NCBI GenBank assembly: GCA_003554005.1
Contig: PWEU01000321.1
Coordinates: 1 to 5,436, forward strand
Length of the DNA stretch: 5,436 bases
Source of the DNA: Nitriliruptoraceae bacterium
Lineage (GTDB): Bacteria; Actinomycetota; Nitriliruptoria; Nitriliruptorales; Nitriliruptoraceae
Direction of reading: 5' to 3'
The notes under the pieces were generated by a model. It was not told the origin of the DNA, did no database searches, and saw only the letters and a program-made list of their open reading frames with translations. Both the position numbers and the translations under genes were made by a program. Positions 1 to 5,436 of this stretch are shown piece after piece. Numbering within the stretch: the stretch's first letter is position 1; every line of letters starts with the position of its first letter.

Positions 1-1232
1 AGCAGGTGGACGAGCACGGCCGCCGCGAAGGGCGCCCGCAGACCGACATCACGTGAGACCGTGGTCTCCAGCCACGTGACCAACCCGCCGCCGAGCAGCG
101 TGCCGATCGGCATCATCCCCCAGCCGAAGAAGCGGTAGACGCTGTTGACCCGGCCGAGCAGGCGGTCGGGGATCAGGACCTGCCGCAGCGAGACGGTCAC
201 CACGTTCCAGGTGACCGCGGTGAAGGAGTAGGCGGCGAAGGCGACCGCGGCCACGACCGGCGAGGAGGTCAGGGCGATGGCGGCGCTGCCGAGGGCGGGC
301 ACGACCACGGCCAGCAGCAACGAGCGGCCGCTGCCGAGACGGGTGGTCAGCGCCGGCGCGAGGACGCTGCCGAGCAGCCCACCGAGGCTGCCGGTGGCCA
401 GCAGGAGCCCGAAGCCGAGCCCGTCGAGGACCAGGATCTCCTGCGCGAACAGCACGAAGGTCGCCATCATCGCGGCCCCGATGCCGTTCATCAGACCGAG
501 CGCGATGGCCAGGGTCCGCAGGAGCCGGTGCCGCCACAACCAGCGCAGCCCCTCGGCGATCTGGGTCCGCATCCGCGGCCGGTCCGCGGTCGGCTGCTCG
601 GGTGCGCGGAAGGCGCCCGGGAGCGAGAAGATCAGGGCGGCGGACACCGCCGCGGTGACGGCGTCGATGGCGAAGGGCAGCGACAGCGAGAAGCCGACCA
701 TGGCGCCGGCGATGGGGCGCGCGACGAAGTCGGCGATCACCATCTGGGCACCCATCAGGTTGCCGTTGGCGCGCTCCAGTCGGTCGCGTGCGACCAGGGA
801 TGGCAGCAGGGCCTGTGAGGTGTTGTCGAACACCACCTCGCACATCCCCAGCCCGAAGGCGGCGAGGTAGAGCAGTGGCAGCGTCGCCACGTCCAGCGCG
901 ACGGCCGCCGTCACGGTGCCGGCGATCAGCGCCCGCAGCCCGTTGGCCACCACCATCAGCACCCGGCGGTCGAAGCGGTCCGAGAGGGCACCGGCCTGGA
1001 GGCTGAACACCAGCCAGGGCAGCCGCGTCGCCAGGGCGACCCCGGCGATCGCCAGGGGATCGCGCGTCAGCAGCGACGCCAACCACGGCAGGGCCAGGGA
1101 GACCAGGCCATCGCCCAGGTTGGAGGTCGCGACCGCACCCCACAGGCGCCAGTAGCGGCCGTCGAGGCCGACGGTCCGGCGGCGCCCCCCGCCCAGTGGC
1201 TGCGGGGCGGAGGCGGTCGGTGGGGTGGCCAC
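1..1232 (-). CDS. MFS transporter, EntS/MFS_3-like exporter (3' end outside window)
   Basis: This is a cytoplasmic-membrane secondary transporter of the major facilitator superfamily, probably a drug or metabolite exporter driven by proton exchange; the substrate cannot be read from sequence. After a short polar N-terminus (residues 1-28) come alternating hydrophobic segments. NLGDGL at about 38-43 lies in the first helix. The MFS motif A loop GALSDRFDRR (81-90) lies between helices 2 and 3. A glycine-rich GSLGGLLGS stretch in the second half resembles the MFS_3/EntS group. The 410 codons present are nearly the usual length (about 410-440), so only a short C-terminus is missing at the left edge. 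GTG at 1232 is chosen because a GAGGA ribosome binding site sits 6 nt upstream. An in-frame ATG at 1277 would add 15 residues but has no clear site. The gene is divergent from an ArsR-type regulator, its likely controller. Family call is firm; substrate is unknown. Confidence 0.9.
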   Translation of the reverse strand, partial: MATPPTASAPQPLGGGRRRTVGLDGRYWRLWGAVATSNLGDGLVSLALPWLASLLTRDPLAIAGVALATRLPWLVFSLQAGALSDRFDRRVLMVVANGLRALIAGTVTAAVALDVATLPLLYLAAFGLGMCEVVFDNTSQALLPSLVARDRLERANGNLMGAQMVIADFVARPIAGAMVGFSLSLPFAIDAVTAAVSAALIFSLPGAFRAPEQPTADRPRMRTQIAEGLRWLWRHRLLRTLAIALGLMNGIGAAMMATFVLFAQEILVLDGLGFGLLLATGSLGGLLGSVLAPALTTRLGSGRSLLLAVVVPALGSAAIALTSSPVVAAVAFAAYSFTAVTWNVVTVSLRQVLIPDRLLGRVNSVYRFFGWGMMPIGTLLGGGLVTWLETTVSRDVGLRAPFAAAVLVHL

Positions 1233-1282
1233 GGGGTTCCTCGTGGGAAGGACCGGTCGAGCGTCGCACGGTTGCATGACTG

Positions 1283-1298
1283 CTTGACATCTGTCAAG
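1283..1298. promoter_or_regulatory. Palindromic operator candidate in divergent MFS/regulator promoter region
   Basis: CTTGACA-TC-TGTCAAG is a perfect inverted repeat with 7-bp arms and a 2-bp centre. Two further matching pairs (AC at 1279-1280, GT at 1301-1302) lie outside a 2-bp mismatch. It is AT-richer than its surroundings and sits between two divergent genes, one of which encodes a winged-helix regulator, which is the usual place for an autoregulatory operator. Each arm contains TTGACA, a consensus -35 hexamer reading outward on each strand, so a bound repressor could block both promoters. I found no good -10 hexamer at 16-18 bp on either strand. The palindrome is seen; the operator role is inferred. 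Confidence 0.6.
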
Positions 1299-1308
1299 TG
1301 GTCTGGAG

Positions 1309-1336
1309 CGGGACGTGGCAGACTGCCACCGTCCCG
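1309..1336. repeat. Strong inverted repeat / hairpin in regulator leader
   Basis: CGGGAC-GTGGCA, loop GAC, then TGCCAC-C-GTCCCG gives a 12-bp stem with one bulged C and a 3-nt loop. It lies between the palindromic operator candidate and the regulator's ribosome binding site. There is no T-run after it on either strand, so it is not a typical intrinsic terminator. It could be an mRNA leader hairpin that stabilises or attenuates the regulator transcript, or its core GTGGCA-GAC-TGCCAC could be a second protein-binding palindrome. Confidence 0.5.
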
Positions 1337-1350
1337 AGGCCGGCGGTGGG

Positions 1351-1371
1351 CGGTCGGCCGGGAGTCGACCG
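1351..1371 (+). repeat. Short inverted repeat abutting the regulator's ribosome binding site
   Basis: CGGTCG (1351-1356) and CGACCG (1366-1371) are perfect 6-bp arms around a 9-nt loop. The right arm ends on the first G of the GAGGAGG ribosome binding site (1371-1377). In RNA this could partly limit access to the site. Six-bp GC-only repeats are common by chance in such DNA, so confidence is low. Confidence 0.3.
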
Positions 1372-1382
1372 AGGAGGCGAGG

Positions 1383-1955
1383 GTGGGCACCGAGGAGCGG
1401 TCCGGGCACCCACCGGCGCGTCGGGCGATGACCGCCGGGGAGGCCAAGGCCCTCGGCCACCCGACGCGGCTGCGGATCGTCTTCGCCTGCCGTGAGCGTG
1501 CCATGACCAACAAGGAGCTCGCGGAGGCGTTGGACACGACCCCCGGCACGATCCACTACCACCTGCGGTCCCTGGTCGAGCAGGGCTTCCTGGAGCCGCT
1601 CGCGCCCCGGTCGGGACCGCGGGGCTCGCGGGAGCAGCCCTACCGGGCCACGGGCCGCTCCTGGGAGCTCGCCGGCTCCGCGGCGACCCTCGGGGCGCTC
1701 AGCACCGTCGCGACCGACGAGCTGCTGGCGGCGGCCCCCGAGGACGTCGTGACCCTGACCCGGTTGGGGCTGCGCCTCACCGGTGAGCAACGGGACCGGC
1801 TCGTGGAGCGGCTCGGGGCGGTCCTCGAGGAGGCGCTGGCCAGCAGCCGCGAGCGCGCCGCCGTGCCCGATGGCGCGGCGGCTGCGAGGCGGGAGGTCAC
1901 CGTGCTGGTCGCGGTCACCATCGAGCCGGGGCGCTCCGCGACCGAGCCCGGCTGA
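1383..1955 (+). CDS. ArsR-family winged helix-turn-helix transcriptional regulator
   Basis: This is a cytoplasmic DNA-binding protein of 190 residues. The N-terminal half is an ArsR/HTH_20-type winged helix. KALGHPTRLRIVFA (22-35) is the typical opening helix, TNKELAEALDT (42-52) the second helix, and TPGTIHYHLRSLVEQGFLE (53-71) the recognition helix and its exit. A basic wing follows, with PYRATG at 86-91. The C-terminal about 100 residues are Ala/Leu/Glu-rich and probably helical, for dimerisation or ligand sensing. There is no ELCVCDL-type metal site, so a metal sensor is unlikely. GTG at 1383 is chosen because GAGGAGG (1371-1377) lies 5 nt upstream; the open frame reaches back to 1272 but has no such site there. 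ATG at 1428 also lacks one. It is divergent from the MFS gene with a palindrome between them, so it probably represses both. It ends 27 bp from the converging engB end. Confidence 0.88.
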   Translation: MGTEERSGHPPARRAMTAGEAKALGHPTRLRIVFACRERAMTNKELAEALDTTPGTIHYHLRSLVEQGFLEPLAPRSGPRGSREQPYRATGRSWELAGSAATLGALSTVATDELLAAAPEDVVTLTRLGLRLTGEQRDRLVERLGAVLEEALASSRERAAVPDGAAAARREVTVLVAVTIEPGRSATEPG

Positions 1956-1982
1956 CCCGTCGGTGGTCCTGGAGCGCCTCGC

Positions 1983-2582
1983 TCACCGCGGTGTCCCGGG
2001 TCCGTCGAGGAGATCGGCGACCAGCGCGCGGAGCCGATCCACACCGGTGCCCCGCTCAGCGCTCACCCACAGCACCTCCCGGGGGTCCAGGCCGCAGCCC
2101 TAGGCCAGTTCGCGGCGACGTCGGTCCCGTCGTGAGGAGCGGACCTTGTCGTGCTTGGTCGCCACGACCCGGAAGGCGAGGTCATGGGAGCGCAGCCAGG
2201 TGAGCATCTCACGGTCCAGGCTGGTCGGACCGACCTCGCCGTCCACGAGCAGCAGCGTGCAGACCAACGGCTCGCGCGTCACGAGGTAGCGCTCCGTGCG
2301 GCGGCGCCAGGCGGCGCGCTCGGTCGCCGAGACCTTCGCGTACCCGAAGCCGGGCAGGTCGACCAGCGTGGCGCCGCTGGGGGTGGTGAAGCAGTTGAGC
2401 AGCTGGGTCCGTCCCGGGGTCTTCGAGGTCCGGGCCAGCTTGCTGGCACCGGCCAGGGCGTTGACCACGGTCGACTTGCCCACGTTCGATCGTCCGGCGA
2501 CCGCCACCTCCGCCGGGCTCGGCGGGAGCTGATCGACGTCGGCGGCACTGCAGGTGAAGGTGAGGTCGAGGGCGGTGGGCAT
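1983..2582 (-). pseudogene. engB: Ribosome-biogenesis GTPase EngB (YsxC/YihA), interrupted by an in-frame TAG
   Basis: EngB GTPases bind GTP and assist large-subunit ribosome assembly; the family is essential in E. coli and B. subtilis. From ATG at 2582 the G motifs appear in order: G1 GRSNVGKST (30-38), the G2 region TSKTPGRTQ (52-60), G3 DLPGFGYA (75-82) and G4 TKHDK (142-146). Codon 161 is TAG (2100-2102). The same frame then continues without interruption with GCGLDPREVLWVSAERGTG and on to a TGA at 1983-1985. This supplies the G5 motif VSAERG (173-178) and the final helix, for 199 codons in total, a normal family length. Ending at the TAG would give 160 residues without G5. A GTG at 2675 would add 31 low-complexity residues; ATG 2582 fits homologues better, and neither has a strong ribosome binding site. 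It lies 108 bp downstream of glsA on the same strand, so the two may be co-transcribed. A base-call error (CAG read as TAG), a real nonsense mutation, or readthrough are all possible. Confidence 0.88.
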
Positions 2583-2690
2583 GGCGCAGTCTGTCCGAGC
2601 GTCGGCCAGGTGCCCACTCGGCGCGCTGTCTGCGCCCGCCGCTGCCGCTCGGTCCGGATCGGTGACGGGGGACACTCGAGCGGCCGCCGG

Positions 2691-3686
2691 TCAGAACACC
2701 GACAGCCCGCAGCGCTCCGCGAGCTCGTGCAGAGCGATCCGGGCCGCGACGGAGTTGCCGGCTGCGTCCAGGGGCGGCGACCACGCGCAGACGACCAGCC
2801 GATCGGGCGCCAGGGCCACGATCGAGCCGGCGACCCCGCTCTTGCAGGGCAGGCCGACGCTGAAGGCGAACTCGCCGGCCGCGTCGTAGGTCCCGCAGGT
2901 CAGCATCACCGCGGCGACCCGGCGGGCCAGGGGAGCGGCCAGGACGCGCCGACCGGTGGACGGATCCACCCCGCCGTTGGCGAGGAAACGGGGGGCCCGA
3001 GCGAGCTGCCGGCTGGACATGGAGATCGCGCACGCACCGATGTAGCTGTCCAGCACCGCTTCGACGTCGTTGCGGAGGTTGCCGAAGTCCGCCATCAGGG
3101 GGGCCAGGGACCGGTTGCGGTGGGACGTGCTCTGCTCCGCGCGCAGGATGCGTTCGTCGAGGCCGATCTCCTCACCGCACAGCTCGGACAGCAGCTCGCA
3201 GGTCGCCGCCACGGGGTCGTCGAGGGGGTCGAGCAGCACGTCGTCCAGCACCAGGGCGCCCGCGTTGATCATCGGGTTGCGCGGGATGCCGTGTTCGTGC
3301 TCGAGCTGCACGAGGGAGTTGAAGGGGTCACCCGACGGTTCCCGGCCGACCCGGCACCACAGCTCCTCCTCGACCCCCGAACCGGCGTCGGCGGCCTGGA
3401 GGGCCAGGACCAGCGAGTAGACCTTCGAGACGGACTGGATCGCGAAGGCCTCGTCCACGTCCCCGTCGAGGTGCTCGGTGCCGTCGAGCTCGCTGGCGAC
3501 CAGCGCGAAGCGCGAAGGGTCCACCTCGGCCAGCGGGGCGATGTAGTCCGCCACCTTGCCGTCGTGTTCGGCGGCACGCGCCACCTGGGCGGCGGTGGCC
3601 ACGCCCTCAGGCAGTGCCAGGGGCCCCGACGGGTCGTGGTCGGGGCGGTGGGCGTCGGCCGGGTGGCCTGGGGTGGTCGTCGGCAT
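2691..3686 (-). CDS. glsA: Glutaminase A (glutamine to glutamate plus ammonia)
   Basis: This is a cytoplasmic glutaminase with the serine beta-lactamase-like fold, hydrolysing L-glutamine to glutamate and ammonia. The 331-residue protein carries the family blocks in order: the catalytic Ser-x-x-Lys in AIQSVSKVY (Ser85, Lys88), DPFNSLVQLE (120-129), NPMINAGAL (137-145), EQSTSHRN (184-191) with the conserved Glu and Asn, DSYIGACAI (213-221) with the conserved Tyr, and GTYDAAGEFAF followed by PCKSGVAG (265-287) with the second Tyr and oxyanion-side Val. It is complete, ending at the normal C-terminal helix. ATG at 3686 is chosen because GAGGAG (3699 down to 3694) lies 7 nt upstream; a GTG 11 codons earlier would swallow that site. 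The first about 25 residues are Pro/His/Asp-rich and not conserved. It has no STAS or ankyrin extension. It is divergent from the hydroquinone reductase gene, and engB follows on the same strand. Confidence 0.95.
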   Translation of the reverse strand: MPTTTPGHPADAHRPDHDPSGPLALPEGVATAAQVARAAEHDGKVADYIAPLAEVDPSRFALVASELDGTEHLDGDVDEAFAIQSVSKVYSLVLALQAADAGSGVEEELWCRVGREPSGDPFNSLVQLEHEHGIPRNPMINAGALVLDDVLLDPLDDPVAATCELLSELCGEEIGLDERILRAEQSTSHRNRSLAPLMADFGNLRNDVEAVLDSYIGACAISMSSRQLARAPRFLANGGVDPSTGRRVLAAPLARRVAAVMLTCGTYDAAGEFAFSVGLPCKSGVAGSIVALAPDRLVVCAWSPPLDAAGNSVAARIALHELAERCGLSVF

Positions 3687-3701
3687 CGGTGCGCTCCTCG
3701 T

Positions 3702-3739
3702 CGGGCACGAGCCTGGCACGATGGGGGGCCGCGTGCCCG
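3702..3739. promoter_or_regulatory. Clustered GGCACG half-sites upstream of glsA
   Basis: The 144-bp region between glsA and the divergent reductase holds CGGGCACG (3702-3709) and its exact reverse complement CGTGCCCG (3732-3739), 22 bp apart. GGCACGA also occurs as a direct repeat at 3704-3710 and 3715-3721, with starts 11 bp apart, about one helical turn. The cluster begins immediately upstream of the glsA ribosome binding site, so it could be an operator or part of the leader. No convincing -10/-35 pair was found on either strand here. The repeats are seen; the function is a guess, and GC-rich words recur by chance. Confidence 0.35.
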
Positions 3740-3830
3740 CCCGCGACCCGGACGAAGGTGGCGGCGGCGACGAACACCGCAGCTACCGCCGTTCGTGCGG
3801 CGCTGTCCACCCCACCGACCAGGAGCCCCC

Positions 3831-4895
3831 GTGAGCACCGATCGCGACCACCCCTCGGACGACGACGGCCAGGGGATCGGCCGCGGCTACATCGAGGACG
3901 AGTACCGCCGGGACATGAACTACCTGCCGGACCGCATCACCGCCGACGGCAGCAGCGGCTGGCCGGTGGAGCCCGGTCGCTACCGCCTGGTGGTCAGCCG
4001 GGCCTGCCCCTGGGCGAACCGAGCCATCATCGTGCGTCGGCTGCTCGGTCTGGAGCAGGTGCTGCCGATGGCCGTCGCGGGCCCGACCCACGACTGGCGG
4101 AGCTGGACCTTCGACCTGGATCCGGGCGGGGTGGACCCGGGGCTGCAGATCCCGCGCCTGAAGGACGCCTACGAGGCCCGGGTCCCCGGCTACGAGCGGG
4201 GGATCACCGTGCCGGCGATCGTGGACGTGCCCTCGGGTGCCGTGGTCACCAACGACTTCCAGCAGATCACCCTGGACCTGTCGACCGAGTGGGTCGCGCA
4301 CCACCGTGAGGGCGCCCCACAGCTGTACCCGGCGCCGCTGCGCGACGAGATCGACGAGGTGGCGGAACGGGTGTTCCGTGACGTCAACAACGGGGTGTAC
4401 GAGGCCGGGTTCGCTGGGACCCGCCAGGCCTACGAGCAGGCCTACGCGCGGCTGTTCACCCGGCTGGACTGGCTCTCCGACCGCCTGGCCACCCGTCGGT
4501 ACCTGGTGGGGGACACGATCACCGAGGCCGACGTGCGCCTGTTCACGACGCTGGCCCGGTTCGACGCCGTGTACCACAACCACTTCAAGTGCAACCGCTC
4601 GAAGCTGACCGAGATGCCGGTGCTGTGGGCCTACGCCCGCGACCTGTTCCAGACCCCGGGCTTCGGTGACACGACCGACTTCGTCCACATCAAGCGGCAC
4701 TACTACGAGGTCCACACCGACATCAACCCGACCGGCATCGTGCCCCTCGGCCCGGACCTGACCGGGTGGGCCACCCCGCACTTCCGCGAGGAGCTCGGTG
4801 GTCGCCCCTTCGGTGACGGGACCCCACCGCAACCGGTGGGGCCGGGTGAGGAGATCCCACCCCACCACAACCCCTCGCTGCACGCCGTGCACTGA
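3831..4895 (+). CDS. Glutathionyl-hydroquinone reductase-like protein, ECM4/YqjG family (omega-class GST fold)
   Basis: The family removes a thiol conjugate (glutathione in characterised members) from S-glutathionyl-hydroquinones, using an active-site cysteine in a thioredoxin-like domain followed by an all-helical GST C-terminal domain; it acts in the cytosol. The protein has 354 residues, normal for the family. The catalytic motif is SRACPWANR (56-64) with Cys59; many members have CPWAHR. DWRSWTFD (88-95), the cis-proline TVPAIVD (126-132) and VVTND (138-142) follow. The helical domain carries NNGVYEAGFAG (186-196), GDTITEADVRLFTTLARFDAVY (227-248), HFKCN (251-255) and the C-terminal INPTGIVPLGP (298-308). 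GTG at 3831 is chosen because AGGAG lies 5 nt upstream; the open frame extends far leftward only as an antisense artefact. Actinomycetes usually make mycothiol rather than glutathione, so the physiological thiol is uncertain. It is divergent from glsA, and no operon partner is visible. Confidence 0.92.
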   Translation: MSTDRDHPSDDDGQGIGRGYIEDEYRRDMNYLPDRITADGSSGWPVEPGRYRLVVSRACPWANRAIIVRRLLGLEQVLPMAVAGPTHDWRSWTFDLDPGGVDPGLQIPRLKDAYEARVPGYERGITVPAIVDVPSGAVVTNDFQQITLDLSTEWVAHHREGAPQLYPAPLRDEIDEVAERVFRDVNNGVYEAGFAGTRQAYEQAYARLFTRLDWLSDRLATRRYLVGDTITEADVRLFTTLARFDAVYHNHFKCNRSKLTEMPVLWAYARDLFQTPGFGDTTDFVHIKRHYYEVHTDINPTGIVPLGPDLTGWATPHFREELGGRPFGDGTPPQPVGPGEEIPPHHNPSLHAVH

Positions 4896-4905
4896 GGGCC
4901 GGGCC

Positions 4906-4926
4906 CCGTCCGGACGAGGTGGACGG
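4906..4926 (+). terminator. Possible terminator-like hairpin after the reductase gene
   Basis: CCGTCC (4906-4911) and GGACGG (4921-4926) form a perfect 6-bp stem with a 9-nt loop, starting 11 nt after the TGA stop. There is no U-run downstream, which is common for actinobacterial terminators but leaves the call weak. The left part also forms the competing small palindrome GTCCGGAC (4908-4915). Confidence 0.35.
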
Positions 4927-5049
4927 CTCCGGGCAGCCGGCACCGATGCGCGCTACGCTGACGGCAGAACGGGACCGGGACGTCCGATCGCGACCAGCGA
5001 GCCGGGCAGGCCGGGGTCGAGCCACCTTCAGGGCGGCCGCTCCTCGGCC

Positions 5050-5064
5050 CGACGGGTCCCGTCG
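5050..5064. repeat. Perfect 15-bp palindrome in the intergenic region
   Basis: CGACGGG-T-CCCGTCG has perfect 7-bp arms about a single central T. It is isolated, about 220 bp upstream of the last gene and about 155 bp after the reductase stop. It could be a protein-binding site or a chance GC-rich palindrome; nothing nearby decides between these. Confidence 0.4.
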
Positions 5065-5232
5065 TCCCGATGGCCCCACGGTGTGAGGATGCGCCGGCTG
5101 TCGGGGCAGCGGACGGTACGACCGCTCCACGCCGTCTGCCAGGGTGCCGACCTCGATGCGCCATGCCGCGCGTCGAACGGACCGGACCGTGACGCGCCCA
5201 TCCGCGTGCCGTCACCGACCGATCGATCCCGA

Positions 5233-5259
5233 CCTCGGGCCGCATCGCTGCGGCTGAGG
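5233..5259 (+). repeat. Leader hairpin before the last gene
   Basis: CCTC (5233-5236), one bulged G (5237), G (5238) and GCCGCA (5239-5244) pair with TGCGGC (5249-5254), T (5255) and GAGG (5256-5259) around a TCGC tetraloop. This is about 11 pairs including one G-U. The stem ends 13 nt before the GGAGGG ribosome binding site of the last gene, so it would lie in that gene's mRNA leader. There is no U-run, so a simple terminator is unlikely. It may influence mRNA stability or translation initiation. Confidence 0.4.
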
Positions 5260-5284
5260 CTCGCAAGCGTACGGAGGGACCACC

Positions 5285-5436
5285 ATCGCCAGTCACGCTC
5301 GTGGCCGACGGTTGACCCCGGAGGATCTCCGGGAGCTCGCCCAGGCGCACCTCGACGGCCTCGCATCCGATACCGACCTGGCGCTGTTGTCCAGCGACGA
5401 GGTGGGATGGATCGACGCGCTGCGCTGGTTGCGCCG
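5285..5436 (+). CDS. Unidentified protein, N-terminal fragment (runs off right edge; apparent ATC start)
   Basis: About 50 codons are visible and I do not recognise the family. The frame shows strong G/C third positions from about codon 11 onward and reads like a soluble helical protein: LTPEDLRELAQAHLDGLA (residues 10-27), then an acidic stretch, then WIDALRWLR at the edge. There is no signal peptide or membrane segment in the visible part. An ideal GGAGGG (5273-5278) lies 6 nt before ATC-GCC at 5285, exactly where ATG-GCC would be expected. The frame is closed upstream by TGA at 5255-5257, and no ATG or GTG is in frame between. The first canonical alternative is TTG at 5312, with a poor site. 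Either ATC is used as a rare start, the base is miscalled, or translation begins at TTG. Confidence 0.6.
   Translation, partial: MASHARGRRLTPEDLRELAQAHLDGLASDTDLALLSSDEVGWIDALRWLR

Larger units (their letters stand above)
4896..5284. other. 389-bp intergenic stretch without a convincing gene
   Basis: No open frame here has the codon pattern or ribosome binding site of a gene; minus-strand frames across it give Arg/Gly/Pro-rich antisense products only. It holds a hairpin just after the reductase stop, a perfect palindrome at 5050-5064, a near-palindrome ACGG-A-CCGG-A-CCGT at 5177-5190, and a larger hairpin before the last gene. TACGCT at 4954-4959 matches the actinobacterial -10 pattern TANNNT but has no good -35. 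If it is the promoter of the last gene, the leader would be about 320 nt. I did not recognise any known riboswitch or small RNA. Confidence 0.5.

Noticed and set aside
49..1290. 413-codon minus-strand open frame over the MFS gene
   Set aside because: Its product is Arg/Pro/Gly/Asp-rich without hydrophobic segments. The neighbouring minus-strand frame gives a clear MFS transporter with motif A.
1941..1964. Weak ACCGA/TCGGT inverted repeat at the convergent end of the regulator and engB as a shared terminator
   Set aside because: Only 5 bp of stem with a 14-nt loop and no T-run; indistinguishable from chance.
2583..2675. N-terminal extension of EngB from GTG at 2675
   Set aside because: The 31 extra residues are low-complexity and lie outside the conserved family start. 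ATG at 2582 gives the usual distance to the G1 motif. There is no strong ribosome binding site at either, so this is a preference rather than proof.
2151..3830. Very long plus-strand open frame upstream of and in frame with the reductase, suggesting a roughly 900-residue fusion
   Set aside because: It is antisense to glsA and engB, whose minus-strand proteins match known families. The extension is compositionally odd, and a ribosome binding site at 3821-3825 marks the reductase's own start at 3831.
3783..4943. 386-codon minus-strand open frame opposite the reductase
   Set aside because: It is a Val/Gly/His/Arg-rich shadow of the plus-strand reductase, with no recognisable motif. It also runs through the reductase's start and stop.
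4960..5232. Possible structured RNA or riboswitch upstream of the last gene
   Set aside because: I looked for conserved core words of common bacterial riboswitches, 6S RNA and tmRNA by eye and found none. A covariance-model search would be decisive.
4703..5350. Minus-strand open frame across the intergenic stretch
   Set aside because: Arg/Gly/Ser/Pro-rich product without conserved blocks or a ribosome binding site. It overlaps the reductase C-terminus and the start of the last gene antisense.

Overview
The window is very GC-rich, with strong G/C preference at third codon positions, TGA at every natural stop seen, GTG starts and GGAGG-type ribosome binding sites. This points to an Actinomycetota chromosome. 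An EngB/YsxC-type GTPase, which many well-known actinomycetes lack, hints at a deep-branching lineage, but that placement is a guess. No tRNA, rRNA, CRISPR array, insertion sequence or phage gene was recognised.

Layout, left to right. (1) An MFS exporter gene on the minus strand runs off the left edge. It is divergent from (2) an ArsR-type winged-helix regulator on the plus strand. Their 150-bp shared region holds a perfect CTTGACA-TC-TGTCAAG palindrome and two further inverted repeats in the regulator leader, so this looks like a self-contained regulator/efflux pair. (3) Converging on the regulator is a minus-strand engB-like gene interrupted by one in-frame TAG. The frame after the TAG still encodes the missing C-terminus, including the G5 motif. 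(4) Upstream of it, on the same strand, lies an intact glutaminase gene (glsA). (5) Divergent from glsA is an intact ECM4/YqjG-type glutathionyl-hydroquinone reductase (omega-class GST-like). (6) About 390 bp without a convincing gene follow, containing several inverted repeats. (7) The 5' end of an unidentified plus-strand gene runs off the right edge. It has a strong Shine-Dalgarno but apparently an ATC at the start position.

Most of the window is ordinary housekeeping or accessory metabolism. I see no undescribed multi-gene system. The points worth a second look are the amber codon inside engB, the non-canonical start of the last gene, and the operator-like and hairpin structures in the divergent promoter region and before the last gene. 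One TAG-for-sense change and one ATC-for-ATG change so close together also raise the possibility of base-calling errors in this assembly.
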